41,608 nucleotides of DNA, taken from NCBI GenBank assembly GCA_040219575.1, contig JAVJSD010000136.1, positions 1-41,608 of the forward strand, read 5' to 3'. The position numbers and the translations under genes were made by a program. Position 1 is the first letter of the stretch, and each line of letters opens with the position of its first letter. This DNA comes from JAVJSD01 sp040219575. Its GTDB lineage: Bacteria; Planctomycetota; Planctomycetia; Pirellulales; Pirellulaceae. Below are positions 1 to 7,539 of this stretch, piece after piece. The notes beneath the pieces were generated by a model, which worked only from the letters and a program-made list of their open reading frames with translations, was not told the DNA's origin and searched no databases.

Positions 1-84
1 CAAACTGAAATCCTGCGGCAGTTGGGCCTGCCGTCACCTGCTCAACGCTTACGAACCCGCCTACCACGCGCCCCTACGCGCTAA
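1..84 (+). CDS. possible 3' tail of a truncated gene
   Basis: Frame 1 is open from the window edge to a TAA at 82-84 and would encode the last 27 residues of a protein, starting QTEILRQLGLPSPAQR. The short motif resembles the C-terminal tail of some transposases, but this is a recollection of style rather than a family match. A second frame (from position 2) is open to 328, but it runs into repeat sequence and looks non-coding. The call depends on sequence to the left of the window. Confidence 0.25.
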   Translation, partial: QTEILRQLGLPSPAQRLRTRLPRAPTR

Positions 85-185
85 CGACGACGACCCGCGG
101 CGCAGCGCGCGCATGGTTGCGGAAAATCAGGTTAAACGAGGTCTTTCCAATAGTAGAATCGGCAATGGCAATGCATGCTTCAATA

Positions 186-313
186 ACGGCGAGCCGCAGG
201 CGTCGGCGGACCGTTGCCGCAACGTTTCCAGCGAATGCCGGGTCGTGCGCGCGCCGTCGCCTCTGCGGCTTGCCGTTAAACGATATTCCTCACTACCTCG
301 TCGGCATTGGAAT
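186..313. repeat. dispersed hairpin repeat, copy A
   Basis: This stretch of about 128 bp is repeated in the same orientation at 5732-5864 with only a few substitutions and small indels. Its two ends are imperfect inverted copies of each other: a left arm beginning CGGCGAGCCGCAGGCGTCGG and a right arm whose reverse complement begins CGGCAAGCCGCAG, with a small insertion in this copy. It lies just upstream of the gene starting at 441. The 1-440 region otherwise contains no convincing gene. Confidence 0.75.
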
Positions 314-440
314 TGCCGGCCTCAATAGACGAAGGATGTTCGTCGTACGTTGAATGTCGATATAATGCCGCCGAGCGTTATCGCCGTCGGACCGGAGCGC
401 GGAGCCGCCGATTGACGCGAACCGATAGTGGGAGCCAGCA

Positions 441-1433
441 GTGAAGTGCCCCAAGTGCGGTGCGCAACATAAGAAGAAAGTGGGCATGACCTGCGGGTGC
501 GGCTACCAATTCGCGTTCGATCCGAAGCGCGACGGGATGACCGACGCCCGGTTCACGGCGGCGCTGCGGGCGGTGAGCGCCAACGGCACCTATTACTTCA
601 CGCTCAACGGCCTCCACGCCGAGCTTTGCCGACGTCCGGGAAAGGGCCCTTTGGCGCCGATGATCGTCAGCGGCGTCACCCTGGCGATTGGCGCCTTTGT
701 GATCTTCAGCGAGGGCCCGTTGTTCCTGGCGATCATCCTGGGGGTGGTGTCGCTGTTGTCCGCACTCCGCGCCGCCTATGTTGTGTTTCACAACAAGGCG
801 TGGTATTCGATGAGCCAGGTGGAGAAATTCGTCCACTCGTTTGGCGGCGAGCCGCAGCGACAGTACCTCGACAAGCTGCTGCTGACGCCCGACATGCATC
901 AGCCTCCGCCGGACTGGCCGGAGCCCGACATTTACGATTACGGTGTCGAGCGGTTGTTGATCGTGGAACGCGACCTGATGGTCGATCTTCTGGTGCGCAA
1001 CGGATTCCATGCCGAGCACAACACGCTGGTGCTTTCCGAGAGCGGCTATCCCAGCTACCTCGTGCCGCGCGCGGTGAAGGCGCTCGAGGAGAACCCGGAA
1101 ATGCCGGTGCATCTACTGCACGACGCCACGGCCCACGGCGCGGCGATGGCCGAGCGTCTGCGAGACTCCCGCCTGCTGCCGATCGAAGGGCGTCCGTTGG
1201 TCGATCTCGGTCTGAATATGCAGGATGTGCGGCGGATGAAGGGCATGCAGGCCATCGGCGCCGACAAATGGGATCAGGGGGTGCCGGTCGATACGCTACG
1301 CTTTGGTACGTTGGGGCTGGGCGTGGGGCTCGCGCTGGCCGAGCAGCAGTCATTGGGCGAGTTGCTCGAAATGGCGGAAAACCAAGGAAAGAAAGGTGCT
1401 GACGATGGCGGTTCCAGTTCGGGATTCGGCTGA
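441..1433 (+). CDS. membrane protein with N-terminal zinc ribbon and C-terminal Toprim-like domain
   Basis: The 330-residue product starts with a zinc-ribbon-like set of cysteines (C3, C6, C18, C20). Two predicted transmembrane helices follow, at about residues 73-89 and 93-116. Residues 170-260 resemble the Toprim domain of topoisomerase VI A / Spo11: a strand with an acidic residue (LLIVERD, E176), a GYP turn (202-204), and a strand ending in an aspartate (LLHDAT, D228). The second aspartate of the usual DxD is a threonine, so metal-dependent nuclease chemistry is uncertain. The C-terminus is Gly/Ser-rich. It overlaps the next gene by 29 bp, which suggests translational coupling. No family name is assigned with certainty; the Toprim reading is inference from motif order. 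Confidence 0.8.
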   Translation: MKCPKCGAQHKKKVGMTCGCGYQFAFDPKRDGMTDARFTAALRAVSANGTYYFTLNGLHAELCRRPGKGPLAPMIVSGVTLAIGAFVIFSEGPLFLAIILGVVSLLSALRAAYVVFHNKAWYSMSQVEKFVHSFGGEPQRQYLDKLLLTPDMHQPPPDWPEPDIYDYGVERLLIVERDLMVDLLVRNGFHAEHNTLVLSESGYPSYLVPRAVKALEENPEMPVHLLHDATAHGAAMAERLRDSRLLPIEGRPLVDLGLNMQDVRRMKGMQAIGADKWDQGVPVDTLRFGTLGLGVGLALAEQQSLGELLEMAENQGKKGADDGGSSSGFG

Positions 1434-1938
1434 CGGGCGGTCGTCTCGCGGGAGAACGGTCGCATTCGCTTTGGCATCGGCGCTGCTCGGCATGACCTGC
1501 CTTGCGGCATCGACCGGTTGCCAGAACGCGGGCGCCGCCGCGGACGCCAAACAAGACGATTTCAGCAACGGCCGCGCGCTCGCCTGCGAGGGGAAGTATC
1601 AGCAGGCGATCGCCCCTTTGGAAAAGTATCTCCGGGAGCAACCGCGGGGGAAGAACGCCAGTCGGGCTGGGTTGTTTCTCGGCAAAGCGCATCTGGCGCT
1701 CGAGGACTTTCCGGCCGCCAAAAAGGCGTTCCAGATGACGATCGACAACTACGCCACCAGTCTCGAAGCGCATAAGAGTAAATACAAACTGGCGATGATC
1801 GCGCTGCTGGAAGGCGACCACAACGACGCGCTGGCGCGTTTTACATCGCTGGTCGACAAGCCCGACGGCCCGCTGGCGGCGGAAGCCCTGGCCTGGAGCC
1901 GGCACCTGAAAGCCCAAGCCAAGGCGGGCGCACCGTAG
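1405..1938 (+). CDS. TPR-containing probable lipoprotein
   Basis: The ATG at 1405 is preferred over 1303, because the upstream part is only the shadow of the preceding gene and 1405 gives a proper export signal. The 177-residue product has a basic N-terminus, a hydrophobic stretch (VAFALASALLGMTCLAA) and a cysteine after STG that could be lipidated, although the lipobox is not canonical. The remainder is helical with tetratricopeptide-like repeats (for example CEGKYQQAIAPLEKYL and LEDFPAAKKAFQMTIDNY), similar to periplasmic TPR adaptors. It overlaps the Toprim-like membrane gene by 29 bp, so the two are probably co-expressed. Its partner is unknown. The end lies only 10 bp before the left end of the IS element. 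Confidence 0.75.
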   Translation: MAVPVRDSADGRSSRGRTVAFALASALLGMTCLAASTGCQNAGAAADAKQDDFSNGRALACEGKYQQAIAPLEKYLREQPRGKNASRAGLFLGKAHLALEDFPAAKKAFQMTIDNYATSLEAHKSKYKLAMIALLEGDHNDALARFTSLVDKPDGPLAAEALAWSRHLKAQAKAGAP

Positions 1939-2025
1939 ACACGACGCTAGTATTGCATCGCAGCTTGGTTTTCGGGTAGAGACTGGTGTGGAATTCACTC
2001 GCACTCTCGGATCAAGGATGGCCCG

Positions 2026-2505
2026 ATGTCGAATCGCAAGGTTTATCGTATCAAGCTGACTGCGGAGGAACGAGACACATTTCTTCAGGTCGCCAAAGGA
2101 AAACGGGGCAAGTTGAAGATTGCCGCTTGGAAAGTCCAGCGGGCGAACGCGATGCTCAAATGCGATGAAAGCGACCAGGGGCCGCACTGGTCGGACGAGC
2201 AGATCGCCGAGGCGTTTGGAACGACCACTCGGTCGATGGAGAACTGGAGAAAGCAGGCCGCCTTGCAGGGGCCGCTGAGTCTGTTGGAGCGAAAGCAGCG
2301 AGAGATGCCGCCGACGCCGCCAATCCTAGATGGTGAAAAGGAAGCACGCCTGACAAAGATCGCCTGTTCCACGCCGCCGAACGGACGATCTCGCTGGACG
2401 CTGCAGATGTTGGCCGACGAACTTGTTGCCCTGGAGATTGTGGACTCGATCTCCGCCGATACCGTCGGACGCGCTCAAAAAAAAACGAGCTCAAGCCGTG
2501 GCTGA
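2026..2505 (+). CDS. IS630-family transposase OrfA (helix-turn-helix part)
   Basis: This frame encodes the N-terminal DNA-binding half of an IS630-type transposase. A helix-turn-helix lies around residues 55-75 (WSDEQIAEAFGTTTRSMENW), followed by a second helical region typical of the family (RWTLQMLADELVALEIVDSISADTVGRA). The frame runs into an A9 tract at 2477-2485 and stops 20 bp later. A -1 slip on the A-run joins it to the next frame and gives the family sequence GRAQKKNELKPW. The free OrfA product would be 159 residues; the fused product is about 387 residues. The ATG at 2026 is used because it is the first in-frame start inside the element. Confidence 0.9.
   Translation: MSNRKVYRIKLTAEERDTFLQVAKGKRGKLKIAAWKVQRANAMLKCDESDQGPHWSDEQIAEAFGTTTRSMENWRKQAALQGPLSLLERKQREMPPTPPILDGEKEARLTKIACSTPPNGRSRWTLQMLADELVALEIVDSISADTVGRAQKKTSSSRG
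2477..2485 (+). promoter_or_regulatory. probable programmed -1 frameshift site (A9 tract)
   Basis: Nine adenines follow a C. OrfA reads CAA AAA AAA ACG, and the DDE half is in the -1 frame reading AAC GAG CTC AAG. Slipping back one base on the A-run restores the continuous transposase. Runs of A that drive frameshifting are known for several IS families; a one-base indel mutation is the alternative. Confidence 0.7.
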
Positions 2506-3188
2506 AGTCGATGTGGTGCATTCCGCCTGAACAGGACGCGGCGTTTGTAGCCGCCATGGAGCAGGTTTTGACCGTCTATCAAAGGCCCTATGATCCGGCC
2601 TTCCCGGTGGTCAACATGGACGAACAGCCGATCCAATTGATTTCCCATTCGCGTGCTCCGTTGCCGATGCGTCCCGGAAACACGGCCAAGATCGACTATG
2701 AGTACGTTCGCGAAGGAATGTGCAACGCGTTTATGTTTGTCCAGCCATTGGGCGGTTGGCGTGAAGTCCATGTCAGTCAGACGAAGACGGCGTTCGACTG
2801 GGCAGGCTACGTGAAGTGGTTGGTCGACCATCCTCGTTTCGCGAATGCCGAGCGCATCACCTTGGTTTGTGACAACCTCAATACGCACGCCATGGGTTCC
2901 CTGTACGCCGCATTCGACGCCGAGGAAGCGTACCGCTTGATGAGCAAGCTGGAATTGGTATTTACTCCCAAACACGGCAGTTGGCTCAACATGGCCGAAC
3001 CCGAACTGAGTGTCATGACGCGGCAATGCTTCAGCGATCGAGTCAGCAGCCAGGCGGAAGTGGAACGTCGCGTCGCAGCATGGCAGGCGGACCGCAACGA
3101 GCGCCAAACCGGCATCGACTGGCGATTCACGACCGAGGACGCCAGAATCAAGCTCAAGCGTCTCTACCCGAATTTTAAGATGCGATAG
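2484..3188 (+). CDS. IS630-family transposase OrfB (DDE catalytic part, entered by frameshift)
   Basis: The catalytic half of the transposase is in the -1 frame relative to OrfA. The homologous sequence begins at the frameshift (NELKPWLKSMWCIPPEQDAA), upstream of the first ATG at 2511, so that ATG is unlikely to be the main start. The DDE triad is visible: D in VVNMDEQPIQL, D in LVCDNLNTH, and E in SWLNMAEPELS after the conserved FTPKHGSW. It ends with a TAG at 3186-3188 inside the right inverted repeat. The fold is RNase H-like and would carry out cut-and-paste transposition into TA. Confidence 0.9.
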   Translation, partial: NELKPWLKSMWCIPPEQDAAFVAAMEQVLTVYQRPYDPAFPVVNMDEQPIQLISHSRAPLPMRPGNTAKIDYEYVREGMCNAFMFVQPLGGWREVHVSQTKTAFDWAGYVKWLVDHPRFANAERITLVCDNLNTHAMGSLYAAFDAEEAYRLMSKLELVFTPKHGSWLNMAEPELSVMTRQCFSDRVSSQAEVERRVAAWQADRNERQTGIDWRFTTEDARIKLKRLYPNFKMR

Positions 3189-3449
3189 ACTACTAGCCTG
3201 GATTATTCATCAGCCGCTGGGCGTTCGCGGCGTCCGGATGGCGGGGGGGTATTTCCGTAGCGTGGCCGCCATCGGCCGTGAAGGAGCGTTGCACCAAGCG
3301 GCTCTCGCTTCCCGAAGGCCCGCGTGCGCAAAGGCGACGTTACCCTGCCCGCGGATCGAAGCAATCGCCGACGCTTCCCTTTGATGGATCGCCGAATCAC
3401 GGCCGGGGGCGGCCATGCTACTTGCTTCGCTGTCGCCAGCCTTACCGGA

Positions 3450-4499
3450 CTAGACGCCGGTGGGTTCGCCCAACGGAAGCAACCGGGGCAGTTCGTCGGC
3501 CGTGTGAAAGACCTGGCACAGTTCGGGGTTCACGCGGCGGAAGGCCTTTTCATAGCGCCGCCGGTCGAGCGGGCGATGGGGCAGGTTGCGAATGTAGATC
3601 GCCTCCACGCGGTCTGGGAAGCGGCGGGCGATGCCGGCGTAGATCTCCGGATCGCGTTCCCCCGAGTCACCCACCAGAATGAAACGCCGCTGGGCGAACC
3701 GCTTCAACATGCCGTGAATGACGGCTCCCTTGCCGCGGCGGCGGACGAGGAACAACCGGGCCAGCATCTGGTCGCGAAACCGGAACGGCCGCAAGTGGAA
3801 CGTGCCGTGGGGAAACTCCTCCTGAATACAGAACTGCAGCAACGGCCCATAAAGCTGCCACGGGCTGGAGGAGACGTAATGGAACGTCGCTCCCTGATCG
3901 GCCCAGCCGCGATACAGCCGCGGCATGCCGTCGATCGGTTCGAACTCGTGCAGAAACGTTTTGGTCAGCAACGTTCGCCGGCAGTGGACGGCGGTGTATT
4001 TGATGGTGTCGTCGATATCGCTGATGATCGACACGCCGCCGTCGCCGAGCAGTTGCGCCCGGCCCTCGATCTGTCGCTCGCTATCCTCCATCTGCAGCCA
4101 GAAGCGGAGCCAGTGCCCCTCGACTTCGCCCGCCTCGCGCAACTGCTCGATGTGGTCGACGCTCAGCCGCAGATCGCCGGCGAATTGCCCGCCCCCTTTC
4201 GAACGCCGCCGGAGCGGGTAGGTGCGGTCGCCGATCCGCAGCGAGACGCGGCAGCCTCGCTCGCCGACCGCCAGGAACCCCTCGATTCGTTGGCGAAAGA
4301 TTGGGCTCTCGAAAGCCTGCGGCTGCACGCGCATGAACCGCCGCAAGGCCCGCAACACCAGACGACTGCGAATCGTAAGCTGTCCCGGCGCGAACACGAT
4401 GCCGCGAACGTCAATGCTCCACTCGCGGCCGCCCGGCGTGAGGTGGCCGTAGGTTGGGTAGAACACCACGTCGTGGTGAGGCTGAATCAATCGTGCCAT
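3450..4499 (-). CDS. App1-like phosphatidate phosphatase catalytic domain protein (DUF2183)
   Basis: The 349-residue protein carries HAD-type motifs typical of the App1/DUF2183 family. These are the nucleophile loop IISDIDDTIKYT (DIDDT at 161-165), the threonine/serine loop HYVSSSPWQLYGPL (around 207-220) and the acidic loop ILVGDSGERDPEIY (274-287). Members dephosphorylate phosphatidate or related phospholipids; the actual substrate here is unknown. The N-terminal 140 residues form a beta-rich domain also seen in bacterial homologues. There is no signal peptide. The start at 4499 is chosen because residues upstream of it, back to 4604, are Arg/Val-rich and look untranslated. The 219-bp gap to the next upstream gene (endonuclease V fusion) suggests separate transcription. 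Confidence 0.85.
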   Translation of the reverse strand: MARLIQPHHDVVFYPTYGHLTPGGREWSIDVRGIVFAPGQLTIRSRLVLRALRRFMRVQPQAFESPIFRQRIEGFLAVGERGCRVSLRIGDRTYPLRRRSKGGGQFAGDLRLSVDHIEQLREAGEVEGHWLRFWLQMEDSERQIEGRAQLLGDGGVSIISDIDDTIKYTAVHCRRTLLTKTFLHEFEPIDGMPRLYRGWADQGATFHYVSSSPWQLYGPLLQFCIQEEFPHGTFHLRPFRFRDQMLARLFLVRRRGKGAVIHGMLKRFAQRRFILVGDSGERDPEIYAGIARRFPDRVEAIYIRNLPHRPLDRRRYEKAFRRVNPELCQVFHTADELPRLLPLGEPTGV

Positions 4500-4718
4500 C
4501 TTTGCTACGCAGCGTGGCCAGTTGACGAGGCGTCTCCACGCGCAAGCCGGGACGCTTGTTGACCGCAGTCGGGAGACCACTACCCCATTACGACTAGACA
4601 CCACCCACCGTGGGATGTCAAGCGATCGCCCCGGAGCTGGCCGGGAATCGATGTGGGCGTCGCCGCCATCGCCCGCAGAATGGTCATCTCTTGCCGCCGG
4701 CGTCGCGTAACAAAACGG

Positions 4719-5768
4719 TCACAAGGCTTTCGCCTCCCGCCGGCTGAGGCGGTCGGCCCAGTAGATCGGCTCCGGCAGCGACCGGCCCAGCAGCAGACGC
4801 CGCGTCACGGCCTCCGCCGTGGCGACCGACACGCGATGCCCGGGCGAGACGAACAGCGGCCGGGGACTTTTGGGGCGGTGGCGTATCGCGACGCCGACCT
4901 GGCGCTCGTCGATCGTGATCGGGCGCGTTTCGCCGGGCGCCATCCGCTCGAGATCGACGCGGCCGCAGAGGAGTTTCTTCGTCACCCCGATCGTCGGCAC
5001 GTCGGCCACGATGCCCAGTTGCGACGCGACGCCCGCTCCGCGCGGATGCAGGACGCCGCTGCCGTCGACCAGCACGATATCGGCCAGCCGATCTTCCCGG
5101 CGGGCGACATCGAGCAATTCCAGCAGCAGCGGCAATTCGCGGTAGGCGAGATACGACGTAATGTACGGAAACGCGACCCGCCGCCGCAGCATGTTGGTCC
5201 ACAGCAGTTCGCCGTTGGCGAGATCCACCAGCGTGTAGGCGGCGACGCCTTCCTCGCCCGCGTACGAAACATCGACGCCCGCCACGAGCGCCGGCGGGTG
5301 ATGTTCGTCACGCACGGAGAGACGTTGAAGCAGCGCTGTCTGCTGCCGCGCCAACTGCTCGAGTGGTTCGTCCGAAGTAAATGCGTCAAACCGCGACGCC
5401 GTCAACTCCACGCGATGCTCGTCGAATAGAACGCCCTCTCGCCGCAGCAAACGCGCCTTCACACTCACATCGCCGGTCACGTAGCCGCCCAGTTCTCCGT
5501 CGCTGAGCACCACGCGGTGGCAATTGCAATCCTGGTCGTGCGGGTGGCCGCGGAGGAACTTGCCAATCCAGCGACTGGCCGCGATGTTCCCCAGCGCCCG
5601 CGCCAGATCGCCGCACGTCGTCACGCGGCCGCACGGAACCTGCGCGATCAGTTCACGCAGGCAGTGCTGAAGATCCGGCGGATGGCGGAAGAAGTCGGAC
5701 ACGGCGGCGTCAATCAAGTTCGGTTCGTTTGACGGCGAGCCGCAGGCGTCGGCGGACCGTTGCGGCAA
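4719..5768 (-). CDS. fused O6-alkylguanine-DNA alkyltransferase / endonuclease V
   Basis: Residues about 20-115 match the DNA-binding and active-site domain of O6-alkylguanine-DNA alkyltransferase: a helix-turn-helix with arginine finger (GRVTTCGDLARALG, ASRWIG) and the acceptor motif NCHRVV with Cys83. The usual proline of PCHRV is Asn here. Residues about 130-349 are endonuclease V, with GVDVSY (D166), RELP (E211), VDGSGVLHPR (D235), GVTKK (K264-265) and SPGHRVS (H311), so the nuclease site appears intact. The protein would repair alkylated guanine and incise at deaminated bases such as inosine. The start is uncertain: the first dozen or so residues fall inside repeat copy B, and a TTG start at Leu18 is possible. 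The fusion resembles the archaeal bifunctional enzyme known from Ferroplasma. Confidence 0.88.
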   Translation of the reverse strand: MPQRSADACGSPSNEPNLIDAAVSDFFRHPPDLQHCLRELIAQVPCGRVTTCGDLARALGNIAASRWIGKFLRGHPHDQDCNCHRVVLSDGELGGYVTGDVSVKARLLRREGVLFDEHRVELTASRFDAFTSDEPLEQLARQQTALLQRLSVRDEHHPPALVAGVDVSYAGEEGVAAYTLVDLANGELLWTNMLRRRVAFPYITSYLAYRELPLLLELLDVARREDRLADIVLVDGSGVLHPRGAGVASQLGIVADVPTIGVTKKLLCGRVDLERMAPGETRPITIDERQVGVAIRHRPKSPRPLFVSPGHRVSVATAEAVTRRLLLGRSLPEPIYWADRLSRREAKAL

Positions 5769-5864
5769 CGTTTCCAGCTAGTGCGCGGTCATGCGCGCGC
5801 CGTCGCCTGCGGCTTGCCGCTAAAGTTAAACGAACTTGCTCGCTACATCGTCGGCATTGAAAAT
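5732..5864. repeat. dispersed hairpin repeat, copy B
   Basis: This is the second copy of the sequence at 186-313, in the same orientation. The inverted ends are clearer here: the left arm CGGCGAGCCGCAGGCGTCGG and the reverse complement of the right arm CGGCAAGCCGCAGGCGACGG differ at only two of 20 positions. It sits between the transporter gene and the endonuclease V fusion gene and overlaps the annotated 5' end of the latter, so it could affect that gene's promoter or start. Confidence 0.8.
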
Positions 5865-5888
5865 ACAGTCCACAATAAACGAGGTCGG

Positions 5889-7511
5889 CTAAAACTCGAA
5901 GAACGCGAACACGAAATGCACCACCAGCACCAGCAGCGTGCCCCACAGGATGGTGCGGGTGATGCCGCCGCTCACGTCGCGGGTGGAGAGTTTCTCGGGC
6001 GTCGCCTGATGGTAGGCGATCAGCCCCACGCCCAGCGCGCAAACCAGCGTCTTGGCCAGCAGCCACCAGGTTCCGGCGAACAGCCACTCGCCGGGCGTCG
6101 TCAGGCCGGCGTGAAAGTGGTACTGCCAGAATTCGGCGCCGCGATCGGGGTGGGTGGCGGTGAACACGACCAGGCTTGTGGCCGCCGCCACCGCGTAGCC
6201 GACCGCCGTCAGCACGGGCGCTCCGAGCAGAAACGCGTACAGGATCGGCGTCAACAAATAACGACGCGGCGACGCGCCGAAGGTTCGCATGGCGTCGAGC
6301 TGTCGGCCGTAGGCCTTGCCTCCCACGTCGGACGAGACCGCCGCCCCGCACCTCGCGGCAATCAAGATCATCGACAACAGCGGAACGATAATGCGATACA
6401 GCGCGAAACCGATGGCGGTCAGCAAATCCTCGATCACCAATTGTTTGATGTACTGCTCGTAGGGCAGAAACCGAAACGTGAAATACGTGGCCACGAAGCC
6501 GGAGATCAGCCCGGCCACGGCGATGTACACCCAGGCCGACGGCCCCGCCACCAATCGTAGGTAGTGCAGCAGAAATCGCAGGCCCCAGAGCGGACTGCGC
6601 CACAGCGGCAGCAGTCCGACCGGCGCGGCGAGCGTCTCTTCATCCGCCCGCGCCGTCTCGACGAAAAAATCGCCGGCGCGCCGCATCAGGCTCTTTCCCC
6701 ACGACAGCGGCCGTTTCCACCAGGGCGTCGGCTCCGCTTCGCTGCGGCGCGGCACCGGTTCGACCATCCGCGGCAGGTCGCCCCATTGGTCTCGCGGAAT
6801 CTCACGCAGCTTGTGGGTCCGCCAGTCGAGCAAGTAAATGCGATCGGCGATCTCCGACAGCGTCTCGTAGTCGTGGGTGACGATGATCGACGTTTGCGGA
6901 TGGGCTTGGTGCGTATTGGCGATCAGGCCGGCCACGCGCCGCGCCGTGGCGGCGTCGAGTCCCGACGTCGGTTCGTCGTACAGCACGACTTTGGGATGCT
7001 GCGCCAGCGCCCGCGCGATGGCGACCCGCTGCCGTTGTCCGCCGCTGAGCGAGGCGGTTGGCACATTGCGCGGCACCTCGAGTTCGTCGAGCAACGCGGC
7101 GGGCTCGACCGGCCTGTTCGGTGAGGGGGCGCTTGTGCGTCGCCGATGGGAGCGGGCCAGGCGGACGTTGTCGAGGGCCGAAAGTTCGTCGAGCAGGGCG
7201 AAGTGCTGGAACACCACCCCGACGCCGTTGCCGCCCGCGCGTCCCACGCCGTCGCGGCCGTCGATCTCGACGGCGCCCTGCACGTGGATCTGTTCGTCGC
7301 GCCGCGTGACCAGTCCGGCCAACACCCGCAACAGCACCGATTTGCCCACGCCGCTGGGGCCCACGATGAGCGTCACCTCGCCAGGTTCGAAGTGCGCGTC
7401 GGCCTCTTTTAGCAGCAGCTGGTCGCCGGCGCGGAGCGTGACGTGGCGCAGTTGAACCTCGGTGCCAAGTCGCGCCTCGGCCGCATCGGGAGCTTCAAGG
7501 GTCGTCGCCAT
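5889..7511 (-). CDS. MlaF-MlaE fusion: ABC ATPase joined to MlaE-type permease
   Basis: The 540-residue protein has an N-terminal ABC ATPase with Walker A GPSGVGKS (51-58), signature LSGGQ (155-159), Walker B VVLYDE (175-180) and a switch histidine (H213). After a linker rich in Pro and Trp comes an MlaE-type permease domain (about 310-540) with several membrane helices and the characteristic segment AARCGAAVSSDVGGKAYGRQ. In most bacteria MlaF and MlaE are separate proteins of a phospholipid transporter; here they are one chain. The ATG at 7511 is preferred over 7574 because it avoids overlap with the upstream gene, whose stop is at 7540, and leaves a 28-bp gap. The upstream MCE-like protein is the likely partner. 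Confidence 0.88.
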   Translation of the reverse strand: MATTLEAPDAAEARLGTEVQLRHVTLRAGDQLLLKEADAHFEPGEVTLIVGPSGVGKSVLLRVLAGLVTRRDEQIHVQGAVEIDGRDGVGRAGGNGVGVVFQHFALLDELSALDNVRLARSHRRRTSAPSPNRPVEPAALLDELEVPRNVPTASLSGGQRQRVAIARALAQHPKVVLYDEPTSGLDAATARRVAGLIANTHQAHPQTSIIVTHDYETLSEIADRIYLLDWRTHKLREIPRDQWGDLPRMVEPVPRRSEAEPTPWWKRPLSWGKSLMRRAGDFFVETARADEETLAAPVGLLPLWRSPLWGLRFLLHYLRLVAGPSAWVYIAVAGLISGFVATYFTFRFLPYEQYIKQLVIEDLLTAIGFALYRIIVPLLSMILIAARCGAAVSSDVGGKAYGRQLDAMRTFGASPRRYLLTPILYAFLLGAPVLTAVGYAVAAATSLVVFTATHPDRGAEFWQYHFHAGLTTPGEWLFAGTWWLLAKTLVCALGVGLIAYHQATPEKLSTRDVSGGITRTILWGTLLVLVVHFVFAFFEF

Positions 7512-7539
7512 GGCGGTTCTCAACTTTCTCGCGCAAAGT

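Larger units (their letters stand above)
1950..3193 (+). mobile_element. complete IS630-family insertion sequence
   Basis: The 1244-bp element has imperfect terminal inverted repeats of about 37 bp. The left end is GTATTGCATCGCAGCTTGG followed by TTTTCGGGTAGAGAC; the reverse complement of the right end is GTAGTCTATCGCATCTT followed by AAAATTCGGGTAGAGAC. TA dinucleotides flank both sides (1948-1949 and 3194-3195), as expected for the TA target duplication of the IS630/Tc1/mariner group. The right inverted repeat overlaps the end of the transposase coding sequence. Both transposase frames and the DDE residues are preserved, so the copy may be active or recently inserted. Confidence 0.9.

Noticed and set aside
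733..2187. Minus-strand open frame of 484 codons spanning 441-1938 genes and the IS left end
   Set aside because: It crosses an IS boundary and is opposite two supported genes; the product is Arg/Pro-rich.
2511..3188. Independent transposase OrfB starting at ATG 2511
   Set aside because: Conserved transposase sequence extends upstream of this ATG to the A9 tract, so frameshift entry is more likely.
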